Below are positions 1 to 11,100 of a DNA stretch of 64,000 nucleotides, piece by piece (position 1 is the stretch's first letter; every line of letters begins with the position of its first letter). The DNA lies in contig JAAWDZ010000029.1 of assembly GCA_022794015.1 (NCBI GenBank), positions 1 through 64,000 of the forward strand, in the 5' to 3' direction. The translations under genes were made by a program, and so were the position numbers. The DNA is from Eubacterium sp. (GTDB lineage Bacteria > Bacillota > Clostridia > Lachnospirales > Lachnospiraceae). A model generated the notes under the pieces. The model did not search any database, was not told where the DNA came from, and saw only the letters and a list, made by a program, of their open reading frames with translations.

Positions 1-12
1 ATGAATTTTATC

Positions 13-70
13 AAAATGCCAGAAGCCCGTAAAGGCTGGAACCCTTGCCTTGACTGGCTTCCGGCATTTT
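13..70. repeat. Imperfect palindrome (about 24-bp stem), hairpin copy 1
   Basis: aaaatgccagaagcccgtaaaggc / gccttgactggcttccggcatttt; aligns without gaps to the copy at 1751-1806. Confidence 0.75.
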
Positions 71-249
71 GAGCAAGGTAATCAAGCAGTTCAAAGGAAA
101 TTTTCAGACAACTTATTTACACAGATTTTATGACACAGCCAGTTTGAGAGGATATTTTATGAATAATATAGATGGTAAACCACATGGAAATGCCAGAAAA
201 ATGATAAAATGTTCTTTTATTGGAATAGCTGTAGTTTTGCCTGTAATTG

Positions 250-459
250 TTACAGGAACGACTGCTCTGTTTTGGCAGGAATGAATGTGTCGACTTTTTC
301 CGCCTTAGTCTTGCGAAGGTTATCCTTGCGCATAACTGAGGTTTTGACGGGTTCAACACACACGTTGTAATTACAGGCAACAAAGTATCTAATAAGGTTG
401 TTGCTATTGTGCGCCGTCGATTCAAGACCGATGATGCTGCCGCATGGGCCAGAAAGCAC
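250..459 (-). pseudogene. IS110-family transposase fragment (N-terminal DEDD region), decayed
   Basis: Minus-strand peptide IIGLESTAHNSNNLIRYFVACNYNVCVEPVKTSVMRKDNLRKTKAEKVDT resembles the IS110 DEDD_Tnp N-domain; no full-length ORF. Confidence 0.65.
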
Positions 460-654
460 AACCGGACGAGACGCTCCGGTTCATCCAGCAGATAAACAAT
501 TCAGATAAAGGCAGCGGCAATACACGCCTGTTAGGTAGTCAGGCCGCAGAAAAAATCAATTGCCCACAGTATCTGAGCTGTATTAAAATACGATATTAAA
601 AAGAAAGGAAGTTATGGTGTTTTAGCTTCTATAAACATCATACAAGAGATAATT

Positions 655-1512
655 ATGGTAAATTCTATTGATGAAACGGCAAGAAATTTGATTACGAAGA
701 AATTGCAGGATTTAGAAGACTATTTAAACGCAGATGTAATAGTATATTATGGAGAAATTTTTGATTCAGCTGAAGCTCAGATGAAAAAGGTTGTTGAAGA
801 CCTGCAAAGCGAAGCCAATTCCAAAACAACTTGTTATATTATGCTTACTACGCCCGGCGGGAGTTTAAATCCTGTGAATAGAATGGTTACTATTTTCAGA
901 CATTTTTATACGGAAGTATATTTTATTGTGCCTGATTTTGCATATAGTGCAGGGACTATTTTTTGTATGAGCGGGGATGATATCTATATGAATTATTATA
1001 GTGCATTAGGTCCGGTGGATCCTCAGGTGCAAAACAGGGATGGCAAATTAGTTGCTGCGCTGGGCTATTTAGACAAGATCAATGATTTGTTGGCCAAGGC
1101 ACAAAACAATACTATTTCACAAGCGGAGTTTTTAATTCTAAAAGATTTTGATCTGGCAGAATTGCGTGCATATGAACAGGCAAAAGAACTTGCTGTTGAT
1201 TTGATTCAAAAATGGCTGGTTAAATATAAATTTAAAAATTGGATGGTTCATTCTAATGGAACAAACGTTTCTTTGGAAGAGAAGAAACAACGTGCATATG
1301 ATATTGCAAATAAGTTGAGCAATAATAATATATGGAAATCGCATGGCAGAGCTATCAACCTGGAAGAATTAAGAGAAATGAATCTGAAAATTACAGATTA
1401 TGGAGAAGATGAAGAATTAAGCTGTAAAATAGACGGTTATTATGCTGTAATGCAAGACTATGTTGCTAAATATCATTTAGGTGTATTTGTTCATACAAGG
1501 AGGTTTTTATGA
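655..1512 (+). CDS. SDH-family Clp-fold serine protease-like protein
   Basis: ClpP/SppA-like motifs TTPGGSLNPV, YSAGTIFCMSGDDIYM, LGPVDPQV. Confidence 0.8.
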   Translation: MVNSIDETARNLITKKLQDLEDYLNADVIVYYGEIFDSAEAQMKKVVEDLQSEANSKTTCYIMLTTPGGSLNPVNRMVTIFRHFYTEVYFIVPDFAYSAGTIFCMSGDDIYMNYYSALGPVDPQVQNRDGKLVAALGYLDKINDLLAKAQNNTISQAEFLILKDFDLAELRAYEQAKELAVDLIQKWLVKYKFKNWMVHSNGTNVSLEEKKQRAYDIANKLSNNNIWKSHGRAINLEELREMNLKITDYGEDEELSCKIDGYYAVMQDYVAKYHLGVFVHTRRFL

Positions 1513-1691
1513 TGAGTATCGTTGATAAAATTCAATCACTCAATATAGAAGTGGATGAACAGTCTGATTCGTTGATCGAGGCTCTTGATATGTATCATTC
1601 TTTAATAGATAACAATGTAATACAGCCACGCGAGAACCAATTAAATAAAAGTGGTATGATTCCTCAAATTGTGCATTTTAATTCAAAATGA
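1509..1691 (+). CDS. Small hypothetical protein (60 aa) coupled to the upstream protease
   Basis: ATGA overlap with the stop codon of the preceding gene; short ORF without recognised domain. Confidence 0.5.
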   Translation: MMSIVDKIQSLNIEVDEQSDSLIEALDMYHSLIDNNVIQPRENQLNKSGMIPQIVHFNSK

Positions 1692-1750
1692 ATTTAGAAA
1701 GTGTCAAATAATCGTTGTAAATTGTCCGGACTGTAATTTTAAATTGATTG

Positions 1751-1806
1751 AATTGCCGAAATCCTGTAAAGGCACAGACACTTGCCTTGACAGGATTCCG
1801 GCAATT
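1751..1806. repeat. Imperfect palindrome, hairpin copy 2
   Basis: aattgccgaaatcctgtaaaggc / gccttgacaggattccggcaatt; same loop-proximal sequence as 13-70 with compensatory stem changes. Confidence 0.75.
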
Positions 1807-1885
1807 TGAGTCAGGACAATCTCAGACAATCAACGTGAATGTTCAGATAATATACCTGCACAGTTTTACTGAAAAAGCTGGCGCA

Positions 1886-3481
1886 CTACGGCATAGGTGG
1901 TTTATCTGTGAGTTTGGTCACAATAACGTCATTTATGATTTTTACAGAATTTTCCGAAGGAAAAATATCCATTTGTTTAAATTCGTCTGATTTTACGATT
2001 TCTTCATATCGCAGAGGGTCACAGAAGTTGAGGTTTTCTCCCTGATAAATTAAACAGAATTTTCTCCAGCACTCTACGCTTCCTGAATAATCTCCATGAA
2101 AAATGGGACCTTCTACTATATTGCAAATAGTATATCCCCTGTAAGCTTTGTCTCTTGGGAAATATTCATCTGTCAGGATTCCGGCAATGATGCAGGGCGT
2201 TTCTTTAGTATATCCATCTGTAGTCTGCATACGGCTTACGATCCTGTCTGCTGTGGCGCGCGCCTGGTGGTAGGATAATTCCAGATAAGAATAGGAGTAA
2301 TTTGCTGCCATATAATAAGTAAATAAAATTACTGTGCTGACGATCAGGCTGCTCCATTTTATGAATATGTACTTATTCATTTCAAACTCTTCTGTCAGTA
2401 AAAATAAGAATGGAAATACTAACATCAGCTGCATGGAAGTTAATGCGTATAAATCGGAATCCGGTACAATCAGAAAGACGGCGTTGATCCCTAATGGCAG
2501 AAGCAGCAGACAAATTGCCAAAAGGAATAGCCGTATTTTATTTTTGTATAGCTTCTTTTCTATGACAAGTCCTGTGATACATAAAATCAGCAGTATAAAA
2601 AAGATGATAAACATACGGTCGCGATGCCAGCTAAGATTAAAAACATAAGTGTCATGCAGGAAAAAATGTTTTATTTTTTTTAATGCTCCTATTGAAGAAT
2701 GACCCAGGGAGGCGAGGATTGTCAGGGGACTGAGCTCGTTTACACCATTGTATTTGTTGGGAGTAATGCCCTTTACAATGCACAGGATTCGGGTGCTTGC
2801 ATAGTACAAAACACATCCGGTTAGTATGGCTGCAAGCTTTTTTTGTCCATCCCGGATGATGGCTGTTATGGAAAGTGGTTCATGCAAAAGATTTTTTATG
2901 ATGATTATAATACAGGTTCCTGCCATAACGCCAATATAATTCTGGTAAATGGATAGCGAACCGCACAGGCAGAGGCCGGAAAGTACAATGGCGATAGGGG
3001 TATTTTTTATACGCTGTATACAATATACCGATAATACAGACAGGAAAAATGCGCATAAATAAGCATCGGAACAATATTCGTATAATAAAGTAAGAGTTAG
3101 CGCAGGCGATACCATAATTGCTGTTGAGGTTAGAACGACGGAAATTTTTTTTCTGAATTCCAGAACATCTGTCAGCAATACACATCCGAATGCTGCAAAA
3201 AACAGGCTGAACATAGAACTGACAGAAGAAACCGATTTGTTCGCCCGTATGCTGTCAATCAGATCGATACCCCAACGACCGATAGATGTTTCAAAATCAG
3301 AGGCAGAATAAACAATGGAGCAAACAATACCATCCGGGCTCATAAATAAATTTGACAAAAACCAGTAGTGTGTTACAAAACCGATAAATAGTGCGGAAAC
3401 AAATGCGAGTTTTCGCTCTTTTGTAAACCACTGTTCGAATTTATCCGTAAATTCATAGATATCTCTTCGCTTTAGTCTCAT
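1886..3481 (-). CDS. GtrII-like polytopic glucosyltransferase-domain membrane protein
   Basis: Multi-TM protein; N-terminus FVTHYWFLSNLFMSPDGIVCSI...SIGRWG typical of the GtrII family; likely start MRLKRRD. Confidence 0.65.
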   Translation of the reverse strand: MRLKRRDIYEFTDKFEQWFTKERKLAFVSALFIGFVTHYWFLSNLFMSPDGIVCSIVYSASDFETSIGRWGIDLIDSIRANKSVSSVSSMFSLFFAAFGCVLLTDVLEFRKKISVVLTSTAIMVSPALTLTLLYEYCSDAYLCAFFLSVLSVYCIQRIKNTPIAIVLSGLCLCGSLSIYQNYIGVMAGTCIIIIIKNLLHEPLSITAIIRDGQKKLAAILTGCVLYYASTRILCIVKGITPNKYNGVNELSPLTILASLGHSSIGALKKIKHFFLHDTYVFNLSWHRDRMFIIFFILLILCITGLVIEKKLYKNKIRLFLLAICLLLLPLGINAVFLIVPDSDLYALTSMQLMLVFPFLFLLTEEFEMNKYIFIKWSSLIVSTVILFTYYMAANYSYSYLELSYHQARATADRIVSRMQTTDGYTKETPCIIAGILTDEYFPRDKAYRGYTICNIVEGPIFHGDYSGSVECWRKFCLIYQGENLNFCDPLRYEEIVKSDEFKQMDIFPSENSVKIINDVIVTKLTDKPPMP

Positions 3482-3625
3482 AAGTTCTTTCTCCTTTGGT
3501 ACCCTTTGCCTACGGAGGGTACATTCCATTATTTTACTTTGAGTAATGTTCTGAGTATAGCATAAATATTTTTGGGTGAAAAGGAGAAGAAGTTGTTTTT
3601 TTCGAAAAAGTGGTGTCGACCAATG

Positions 3626-3654
3626 TTGACATCCTTCCCTGCGATTGTTACAAT
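3626..3654 (+). promoter_or_regulatory. Sigma-A type promoter for hybrid kinase
   Basis: TTGACA at 3626-3631, 17-nt spacer, TACAAT at 3649-3654. Confidence 0.6.
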
Positions 3655-3695
3655 AGAACTATATGCAAACTTGCAGAAAATGAGGAGGAAAAGGA

Positions 3696-6600
3696 ATGTA
3701 TCATTGCCATATTCATTTTTATTTAACCGGCCATGCGTGCAGGGTATTTGATCTTATAAAAGAATTAGCATCAATGGAGAACTATACCTACAGCTTCACT
3801 GAGAGTGAAAAGCCAGAAGGGGCCTTTATAGCCAGGGCGGATGTGATTTTAGCTAATTTACAGGATATGGATATAAAAGAAACATTACAGACGTTGTTAC
3901 GGGATAAGAACAGCGGTTCCGAACTCATTCTTCTGGCAGATAAGGAACAGGCTGCGGCTTTGGGAGACAGCCTTCTGGAAGTGAAGGATTTGTGGAGCAT
4001 GCCCATGTCAGATGCTGAAATACGTTTTCGGATTCTGCGATGGCAGCAGAACTATAAAATGAGTAAGGACTTCTGGCAGACAGAGCATTTTCTGACGGCT
4101 GCCATTGACAATACGCCGAATCTTATCTGGTATAAGGATAAGAATGGTATTCATGAGAAGGTGAATTTAAGCTTCTGCGAAACGGTGAATAAAACAAGAG
4201 AACAGGTGCAGGGGCGCGGGCACGCTTATATCTGGGATGTTGAGGAGGATGATCCGGCCTGCATAGAATCTGAACGGAAGGTCATGGATAACCAGAAAAC
4301 TTTTGTGTCTGAAGAGATGATTAAGACAGGAGAAGGCGATCGGCTGCTGGAAACATACAAGTCTCCCCTGTATGATCTTGACGGAAGTGTCATGGGGACG
4401 GTAGGTGTTGCGATTGACGTCACAAATGAGCGTAATTACAAACAGGAAATTATAAAAAAGAATCGGACGCTGGAAACGATTTTTACAACTATGGAATGCG
4501 GTGTGATGTGTCATTCGATGGACGGCTCCCGGATTTTGAGTATCAATCAGGCAGCGCTTAAGATATTGGGGTATGAATCTCTGGAAGAAATGATGGAACA
4601 GGGATTTGATATGGTTGCAGATTCTGTTGCAAAGGAAGATAAGGAGAAGCTGCGAGATGCGATACGGGAGCTTCAGAATGAAGGGGACAGCATCAGTGTG
4701 GAGTACCGCGTATGTCATAAGGATGGTTCGATACTGCATATCATGGGCAATGTCAAGCTGATCCGGGAGAATGGAGAATTGTTTTTTCAGCGGTTTCTTT
4801 TGGACTGTACTGCTAAGAAGCTGGAGGAGGAGAAGAATGAGCGGCATCAGATGGAGCTGATCCAGGCTCTTAGTATAGATTACCGCATGGTATGCTATTT
4901 TGATTTGAGTACAGGTATGGGGATGCCGCTTCAGATGGATGACAGGATCGGATCCGTATTGAAGGGGATTTTCTCCGGGGAAATATCGTTGGATGAGTGT
5001 ATGGGCCGGTATATACAGGAGCATGTCTACGGGGATGACAGGAAAATGCTGGAACAGGCTTTTTCCCAGGACAGATTAAAGGAAGAGCTGGCAGAGAAGA
5101 AAATCTATTATGTTAATTACCGCATTATAAAAAACGGTGAGATGGAATATTATCAGTTGAAAGCAGTACGTGCCGGAAACTGGGCGGATAACAGCGGCGT
5201 TGTAATCGGATTCCGGAGTGTGGACGAAGAGATTCGCAGTGAGATGAAGCAGAAAGGCCTGCTGGAGGACGCTCTTTTACAGGCAAATCGGGCTAATAAA
5301 GCAAAGAGTGTTTTTCTGTCAAATATGTCGCATGATATCCGCACACCAATGAATGCAATTGTTGGATTTACTGCATTGGCGATTACCCATATTGATCGCA
5401 AGGAGCAGGTAGAGGAATATTTGAAAAAGATTATGACATCAGGAAACCATCTGCTCAGCCTGATCAATGATGTGTTGGATATGAGCCGTATTGAAAGCGG
5501 CAAGATGCATCTGGAGGAGAACGCATGCTGTCTGTCGGATATTCTGCATGGGCTGCGCAATATTGTACAGGCGGATATACGCGCCAAGCAGTTGGAGCTT
5601 TATATTGATACGGTAGATGTGTTTAATGAAGAAATTTACTGCGATAAACTGCGTCTGAATCAGGTGCTTTTGAACCTGCTCAGTAATTCGATTAAATATA
5701 CGGGTGCGGGCGGTATCGTCAGTATGCGTATTACGGAAAAACCAGGGGCTCCTTCGGGTTTTGCCAATTATGAATTTTGTATCAAGGATAACGGAATTGG
5801 TATGAGCCAGGAATTTGTATCACATATTTTTGAGTCGTTTGAGCGTGAGAAGAATTCTACGATCAGCGGGATACAGGGAACCGGGCTTGGGATGGCGATT
5901 ACAAAGAATATTGTAAATATGATGAACGGTACGATAGAGGTGAAAAGCGAGCAGGGGGTGGGAACGGAATTTCTTGTTTCTCTGATGTTTCGCGTCAGCG
6001 CCAAGCCTGCCGAGCCGAAGGATATTCCGCAGCTGAAAAACTGCAGGGCGTTGGTTGTGGATGATGATTTTAACACCTGTGACAGCGTATCCTATATGCT
6101 GGGACAGATTGGGATGCGTGCGGAATGGACGTTATCGGGCAAGGAGGCGATACTTCGTACACGTCAGGCTTCCATGCGTGATGATAGTTACTGTGTATAC
6201 ATCATCGACTGGCTTTTGCCGGATATGAATGGAATTGAAGTCACCCGAAGGATTCGAAAAGAAATGGGTGATGATGTGCCGGTGATTGTTCTGACAGCGT
6301 ATGACTGGTCGGATATTGAGGAGGAGGCAAAGGAAGCCGGGGTTACAGCGTTTTGCAGTAAACCGCTGTTTTTGTCAGAGTTAAGAAGCTGTCTGTATTC
6401 TATTGTAAATGAAGAAGAGGATGTCATAGAAAAAGAAGATTTTCGTGACCGGGCAAAATTTCAGACCGGCCGTATTTTACTGGCGGAGGACAATGAACTG
6501 AATCAGGAGATCGCAACAGAGATTTTCAGGGATGCAGGATTTACTACGGAAATTGCACCGAACGGAAAAATTGCCATAGATATGCTGCAAAACTCTGAGC

Positions 6601-6842
6601 CGGGGTATTATCAGGTTATCTTGATGGATGTTCAGATGCCGGTAATGAATGGTTATGAGGCTGCAAGAAGGATACGTAAGCTGGAGGATCGCAGGCTTTC
6701 AGGCATACCAATACTGGCGATGACAGCCAATGCATTCGAGGAAGACAAACAGGAGGCTCTCAGAGCCGGAATGAACGGGCACATAGCGAAACCGATCGAT
6801 ATAGACAATTTATTCGACACCTTAAATGAGGTGCTTGCATAA
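3696..6842 (+). CDS. PAS-containing hybrid sensor histidine kinase with two receiver domains
   Basis: HisKA SNMSHDIRTPMNAIVGF, HATPase DNGIGMS/GTGLGMAI, REC domains (VVDDD...IIDWLLPDMNG; LLAEDNELNQEI...LMDVQMPVMNG). Confidence 0.9.
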   Translation: MYHCHIHFYLTGHACRVFDLIKELASMENYTYSFTESEKPEGAFIARADVILANLQDMDIKETLQTLLRDKNSGSELILLADKEQAAALGDSLLEVKDLWSMPMSDAEIRFRILRWQQNYKMSKDFWQTEHFLTAAIDNTPNLIWYKDKNGIHEKVNLSFCETVNKTREQVQGRGHAYIWDVEEDDPACIESERKVMDNQKTFVSEEMIKTGEGDRLLETYKSPLYDLDGSVMGTVGVAIDVTNERNYKQEIIKKNRTLETIFTTMECGVMCHSMDGSRILSINQAALKILGYESLEEMMEQGFDMVADSVAKEDKEKLRDAIRELQNEGDSISVEYRVCHKDGSILHIMGNVKLIRENGELFFQRFLLDCTAKKLEEEKNERHQMELIQALSIDYRMVCYFDLSTGMGMPLQMDDRIGSVLKGIFSGEISLDECMGRYIQEHVYGDDRKMLEQAFSQDRLKEELAEKKIYYVNYRIIKNGEMEYYQLKAVRAGNWADNSGVVIGFRSVDEEIRSEMKQKGLLEDALLQANRANKAKSVFLSNMSHDIRTPMNAIVGFTALAITHIDRKEQVEEYLKKIMTSGNHLLSLINDVLDMSRIESGKMHLEENACCLSDILHGLRNIVQADIRAKQLELYIDTVDVFNEEIYCDKLRLNQVLLNLLSNSIKYTGAGGIVSMRITEKPGAPSGFANYEFCIKDNGIGMSQEFVSHIFESFEREKNSTISGIQGTGLGMAITKNIVNMMNGTIEVKSEQGVGTEFLVSLMFRVSAKPAEPKDIPQLKNCRALVVDDDFNTCDSVSYMLGQIGMRAEWTLSGKEAILRTRQASMRDDSYCVYIIDWLLPDMNGIEVTRRIRKEMGDDVPVIVLTAYDWSDIEEEAKEAGVTAFCSKPLFLSELRSCLYSIVNEEEDVIEKEDFRDRAKFQTGRILLAEDNELNQEIATEIFRDAGFTTEIAPNGKIAIDMLQNSEPGYYQVILMDVQMPVMNGYEAARRIRKLEDRRLSGIPILAMTANAFEEDKQEALRAGMNGHIAKPIDIDNLFDTLNEVLA

Positions 6843-6862
6843 CGGGAGTTACAGGAGAATTT

Positions 6863-7714
6863 ATGATTCACAATATTGCGCCACATCACTATGACATCAC
6901 ATACCGTACTGCGCCTCCAAAGGCGTCGGATACCATATTGGCATACCAAAATGGGAGATTGTTGTGTAAAATAAAAGGCGAAAATATTATTTTTCCCACT
7001 GTAGAGGAAATTTCCGGAAGTTTTATGCCAATTTTTATAAAAGCCAGGTATTTTTTCGGTATAGACAACCAGAGCTATTATGGATTGCCGGATGAAGAAA
7101 TGGACAGGTTTGGGGATTGGGAGTATCTGCCGGTTGAAAAGCTGCGATATATTGGGCCGATGTGGAAAGCATACGCTGGAATCACCGGATATCAGATACA
7201 TAAGTTTTATTTACAAAACAGGTTTTGCGGCTGCTGCGGAGAGAAGATGCAGGCACACGGAGCGGAACGTGCCATGCGTTGTCCTTCCTGTGGCAGATTG
7301 AGTTATCCGCAGATATGTCCCAGCGTCATCGTAGGAATTACAAATGGCAGCCGGATCTTGCTGACGAAATATACACCCGGCCACAGCAGTTTTCGAAAAT
7401 ATGCATTGGTAGCAGGTTATGCGGAAATTGGTGAGAGTTTAGAGGACACAGTGCGCCGTGAGGTAATGGAAGAAGTGGGTCTTCGTGTCAGGAATATCCG
7501 TTATTATAAAAGCCAGCCCTGGTCATTTTCCGGAGCGTTATTAGCAGGGTTTTTCTGTGAAGCAGATGGGTGTGTCAGGATTACGATGGATCAGGATGAA
7601 TTGTCGGCAGCGGAATGGTTTGAAAGGGATAACCTTCCCGTAGAACGTTCAGAAGCCGGCATCAGCCTGACAGGAGAAATGATAGAGGCTTTTCGAAATG
7701 GACGGATGAAATAA
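6863..7714 (+). CDS. nudC: NAD(+) diphosphatase / NADH pyrophosphatase (Nudix, zinc ribbon)
   Basis: Zinc ribbon CGCCGEKM...CPSCGRLSYP; Nudix box GYAEIGESLEDTVRREVMEEVGL; SQPW motif. Confidence 0.88.
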   Translation: MIHNIAPHHYDITYRTAPPKASDTILAYQNGRLLCKIKGENIIFPTVEEISGSFMPIFIKARYFFGIDNQSYYGLPDEEMDRFGDWEYLPVEKLRYIGPMWKAYAGITGYQIHKFYLQNRFCGCCGEKMQAHGAERAMRCPSCGRLSYPQICPSVIVGITNGSRILLTKYTPGHSSFRKYALVAGYAEIGESLEDTVRREVMEEVGLRVRNIRYYKSQPWSFSGALLAGFFCEADGCVRITMDQDELSAAEWFERDNLPVERSEAGISLTGEMIEAFRNGRMK

Positions 7715-7758
7715 ACACCACCCTAAAGCTTGTGAAAGCACAAAGGGTGGTGTTTTTT
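7714..7758. terminator. Rho-independent terminator
   Basis: aacaccaccct...agggtggtgtt followed by T-run. Confidence 0.85.
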
Positions 7759-7760
7759 CG

Positions 7761-8072
7761 TTAACCAAAGTTGTCAGGTATTTTAGTCAGCAGGTCTAAC
7801 AGACCGTTGACAAAGAAAACAACAGACAGGACAAGAAATAACCAGGTATAATTAGTCGGCAGCAGCAGGATACCTAAAAATTTCTCCTTTCCTGTGTCGT
7901 ACCATCGGATTGGAAGGAAAATACCGAATATCATGGATACAATTATGCCTGACAGTAAAATGCATACTGATATCATGGAACCGTTAAATATTTGATCGCC
8001 GGCACAAAACAGGCAGAAGCTTATCAGTTGAATACCCAATGTAATTGCCAGTATTTTAAAATATGTTTTCAT
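7761..8072 (-). CDS. Small membrane protein, unknown function
   Basis: 103 aa with several hydrophobic segments. Confidence 0.55.
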   Translation of the reverse strand: MKTYFKILAITLGIQLISFCLFCAGDQIFNGSMISVCILLSGIIVSMIFGIFLPIRWYDTGKEKFLGILLLPTNYTWLFLVLSVVFFVNGLLDLLTKIPDNFG

Positions 8073-8117
8073 AATCCTCCTGTTATGTAAACAAATAGCA
8101 GTTTTTACGTATTTGGT

Positions 8118-11100
8118 TTACATAGAGTGTGTCAGTACATAATAAGTTGCCGGGGCATGGCCGTCGCCGACTAATGACTCGCTCAGCCGTCCCTCCGACC
8201 ACATTTGGATGACGTCGCTTATACCGCCGTCTTTTGTTAAGAACAGCAAAATTACACCTGTATATTTACTGTTCCACAGCTCTTTAATGAGGGATGAATC
8301 AACGTGCTGTCCTGAAATCGCTTCGGCGCCTAATTGAAAAATAAATGCTGTACTTGGATATAATTTATATCCCTGATGAAATCCGAAAAATTCGCGCTCT
8401 TCCAGCGAACAATAGCGCTTTGCCCTTCGGGAGATGGCATTGTACTGTTTGTCATTAATATTTTGCGCTCCTGCAAAGTCAAATACCGATGCCCATGTGG
8501 GACTGCAGGATTTTGCGATTCTGGCAGTTGCTATAGTGATAAGGCTCTGGTTTAAAGCGTTATAATCCGACGCGCCTGTCTGGGCTGTCCAGGTGTTTTT
8601 TAATCCGGAATTTTCAATACTGAGCGAATAGGTTATTCCGAATCTGCCGAAATTCCATTCTCTGAGCGGAACGTAAGTTACAAAGTCACTGGTATTGGCA
8701 AAGTTGAAAATAGAATTATACGCTGCCGCATCCCTGTGCGAACTGATTGTCGTAGAAGGAGTTGCAAATGTATAAGCAAATACAGTATTTCCATTATCAA
8801 TCAGTCTTGCTGCCAGAATGTTGGATATGGCAGCTCCTCTGGAATGCCCGGTAATCCAATAAGTGATATTTTCTTTTTCGCTTAGATATCTGTTGCAGTA
8901 CAATTCTATAAAATATTTGATACGTTCCTGTGTGATATAAAAGCCTTTATGGTAATCCGTTTTCCAGGAATCAGGGTCGCCCATATCAAAGTTACTGCTC
9001 CATTCCTCAACGGTTCCATTGGTTCCCCGGATTACAACGCCTACAACAGTTTTTGTAATGCCGCGGTATGTTACGTCGTGATAACCGATTCCAATTTCAG
9101 AAATATTATCATCTGCATATTCATCTATGTCGATTCCGTCTGAATGATATCCTTTTGCGAGTTTATAGTTGATTACTCTGTCAAAACCATGGTATTCCAT
9201 CAGAGTCTTTATGCTGGATATGTTAGAACTTGCTCCGGTTTTCTGTACTTTATTGTATTGGAACGAAGACCCGTCATAAATTGTATTCGCCAGAACCAAA
9301 GATGCAGAGCAGAGTTCTTTGCTGTACATGCTGCTGGATTGGAAGAAATTTCTGTAGTCTATCGTATATTTGGCAGATTTAACAGGGAGGTATCCATTCA
9401 TTACGCCTGTTTCCGCTCCATTTCTTGGCTCCCTGTCTTTATCATCCCTGATTCCATCGAAATCTGTATCTTCCAAAATGGGGTTGGATTTGTAGTCGTA
9501 TACTTCTAATTTATTTGGACCTGTGTACATTTCTTCTGGAATATCATATTTGCTTAATACCCAGGTAATGTATGGTGTGATGTCGGATTCCACTTTCTCT
9601 CCCAGTTCTTCCCGATCGGATAATCCGTCACCGTCGCTGTCCCCGTTTTCTTCCAAAGGCTGGCTGAGTTTAATAAATTGATAATCATTTAGGATGACCC
9701 AGGATCCATCGTTTACAACTTCCCCGATTTTATCTGCCAGTTGCATCAGCACATCACTGAAGTTTTCGTATATATTTGCAAAGAGTCCGTCGGTTGCCTG
9801 GTATAGTTCTTCATAAGCAGAATGTTGTCCGTTTGTTGTGATAACAGATGTAATGATTCCTGCATTTTTAAGGATAGAAGCCATTTCTGACATAGATGAA
9901 ATGCCATAGTTGTTTGTTATTTTATATCCGGCGTCCGTTACTAAAATAATAAACTTGTTGGCGTTCTCACGAAAGTCTAGCTGGCTTGCCATACCAAGTG
10001 CGTCAATGGCAGTTTCAGGATCATCCCCACCGCCGTTAACATAAATGCTGTTGATTTTATTTCTGTATGCAGATACATCGGTGAACCAATTAGAAGCGCC
10101 GTTCTTTATCAGTGTTGTCTCTTCTCCGTATTCGGTGATATCTTTATAATCGATCAGTGCAAAATTGGCATGAACAGAATAATTGGTGGTCAGTGTCGTT
10201 ACAAAAGCCTGAATGTTTGAAGCAACGTTATTAATCTCATCGGACATTGAACCGGTAGAATCTATTACAAATACGATATCTGCCTGTCCGGCGGCTTCTC
10301 TTAGAGCTGTTGTTTTTACAGTCGCAGATTCTTTGGGCTGTTCGAATACACGATTCAGTACATAATGATATGCGGAAGAGTTATTGTCATTGGAAACAGG
10401 ATTATTGTTTTCATCTGCCAGGGTGTAATTTTCCTGAATCCATTTTTCAGATACTTCATTGCCCATAGTATTCTGGGTTGCTTCATTGTCCATAGCAGCT
10501 CCAGTTGAATCCAAAGAAGCAAAAGATGCATCTTCCGCCTCGTCTGCAATATAGCTGTGAATGTCAATTCCAAGGCTAATTAACAGTGTTTCTGCGTCAA
10601 TTACAAAGTAGTCGCCAGTGGAAGCTTCTGTTTGTAAGACAGTTCCATTTACCGCCGTTTCACAGGGTACAATGGTATTGCCTTCATAACGGCAGATCAT
10701 CAGACTGTCTATTCGGTCTGTTTCAGGAGTGCAGTCGAAACGAAGCTGTAAATCATTTCCGTCTGTGTAATCGGTATCAATATGTACCTGTCTGCCTACG
10801 ACTGCCCTGTTATCATTCAATGCATGAATTGTGGTTTCTTCCAGTGCGGCATGTTCTTCAATGACGTCGGAAACGTTTCCCTGTAAAGATGGAACAGCGC
10901 TGTTCTCCTGGCTCAATGCGTTATCAGGTTCCAGTGTCTGAGGTATTTTCCGTTCTGCGTCCGGAGTAATTCCATCGCTGCATTTTTGTAATGGATTCAG
11001 CCCCAGGATGATTTCGTTGCCGTCAGTAATGCCATCATTGTCGGTATCTTTGTTCAGAGGATCTGTATGATATATTTCAACTTCCTCACAGTCTGAAAGT

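Noticed and set aside
4167-5024. Long antisense ORF (285 aa) opposite the hybrid kinase, and many similar antisense ORFs across the window
   Set aside because: Overlap strongly supported genes, low-complexity composition, no domain motifs or convincing RBS; treated as shadow ORFs.
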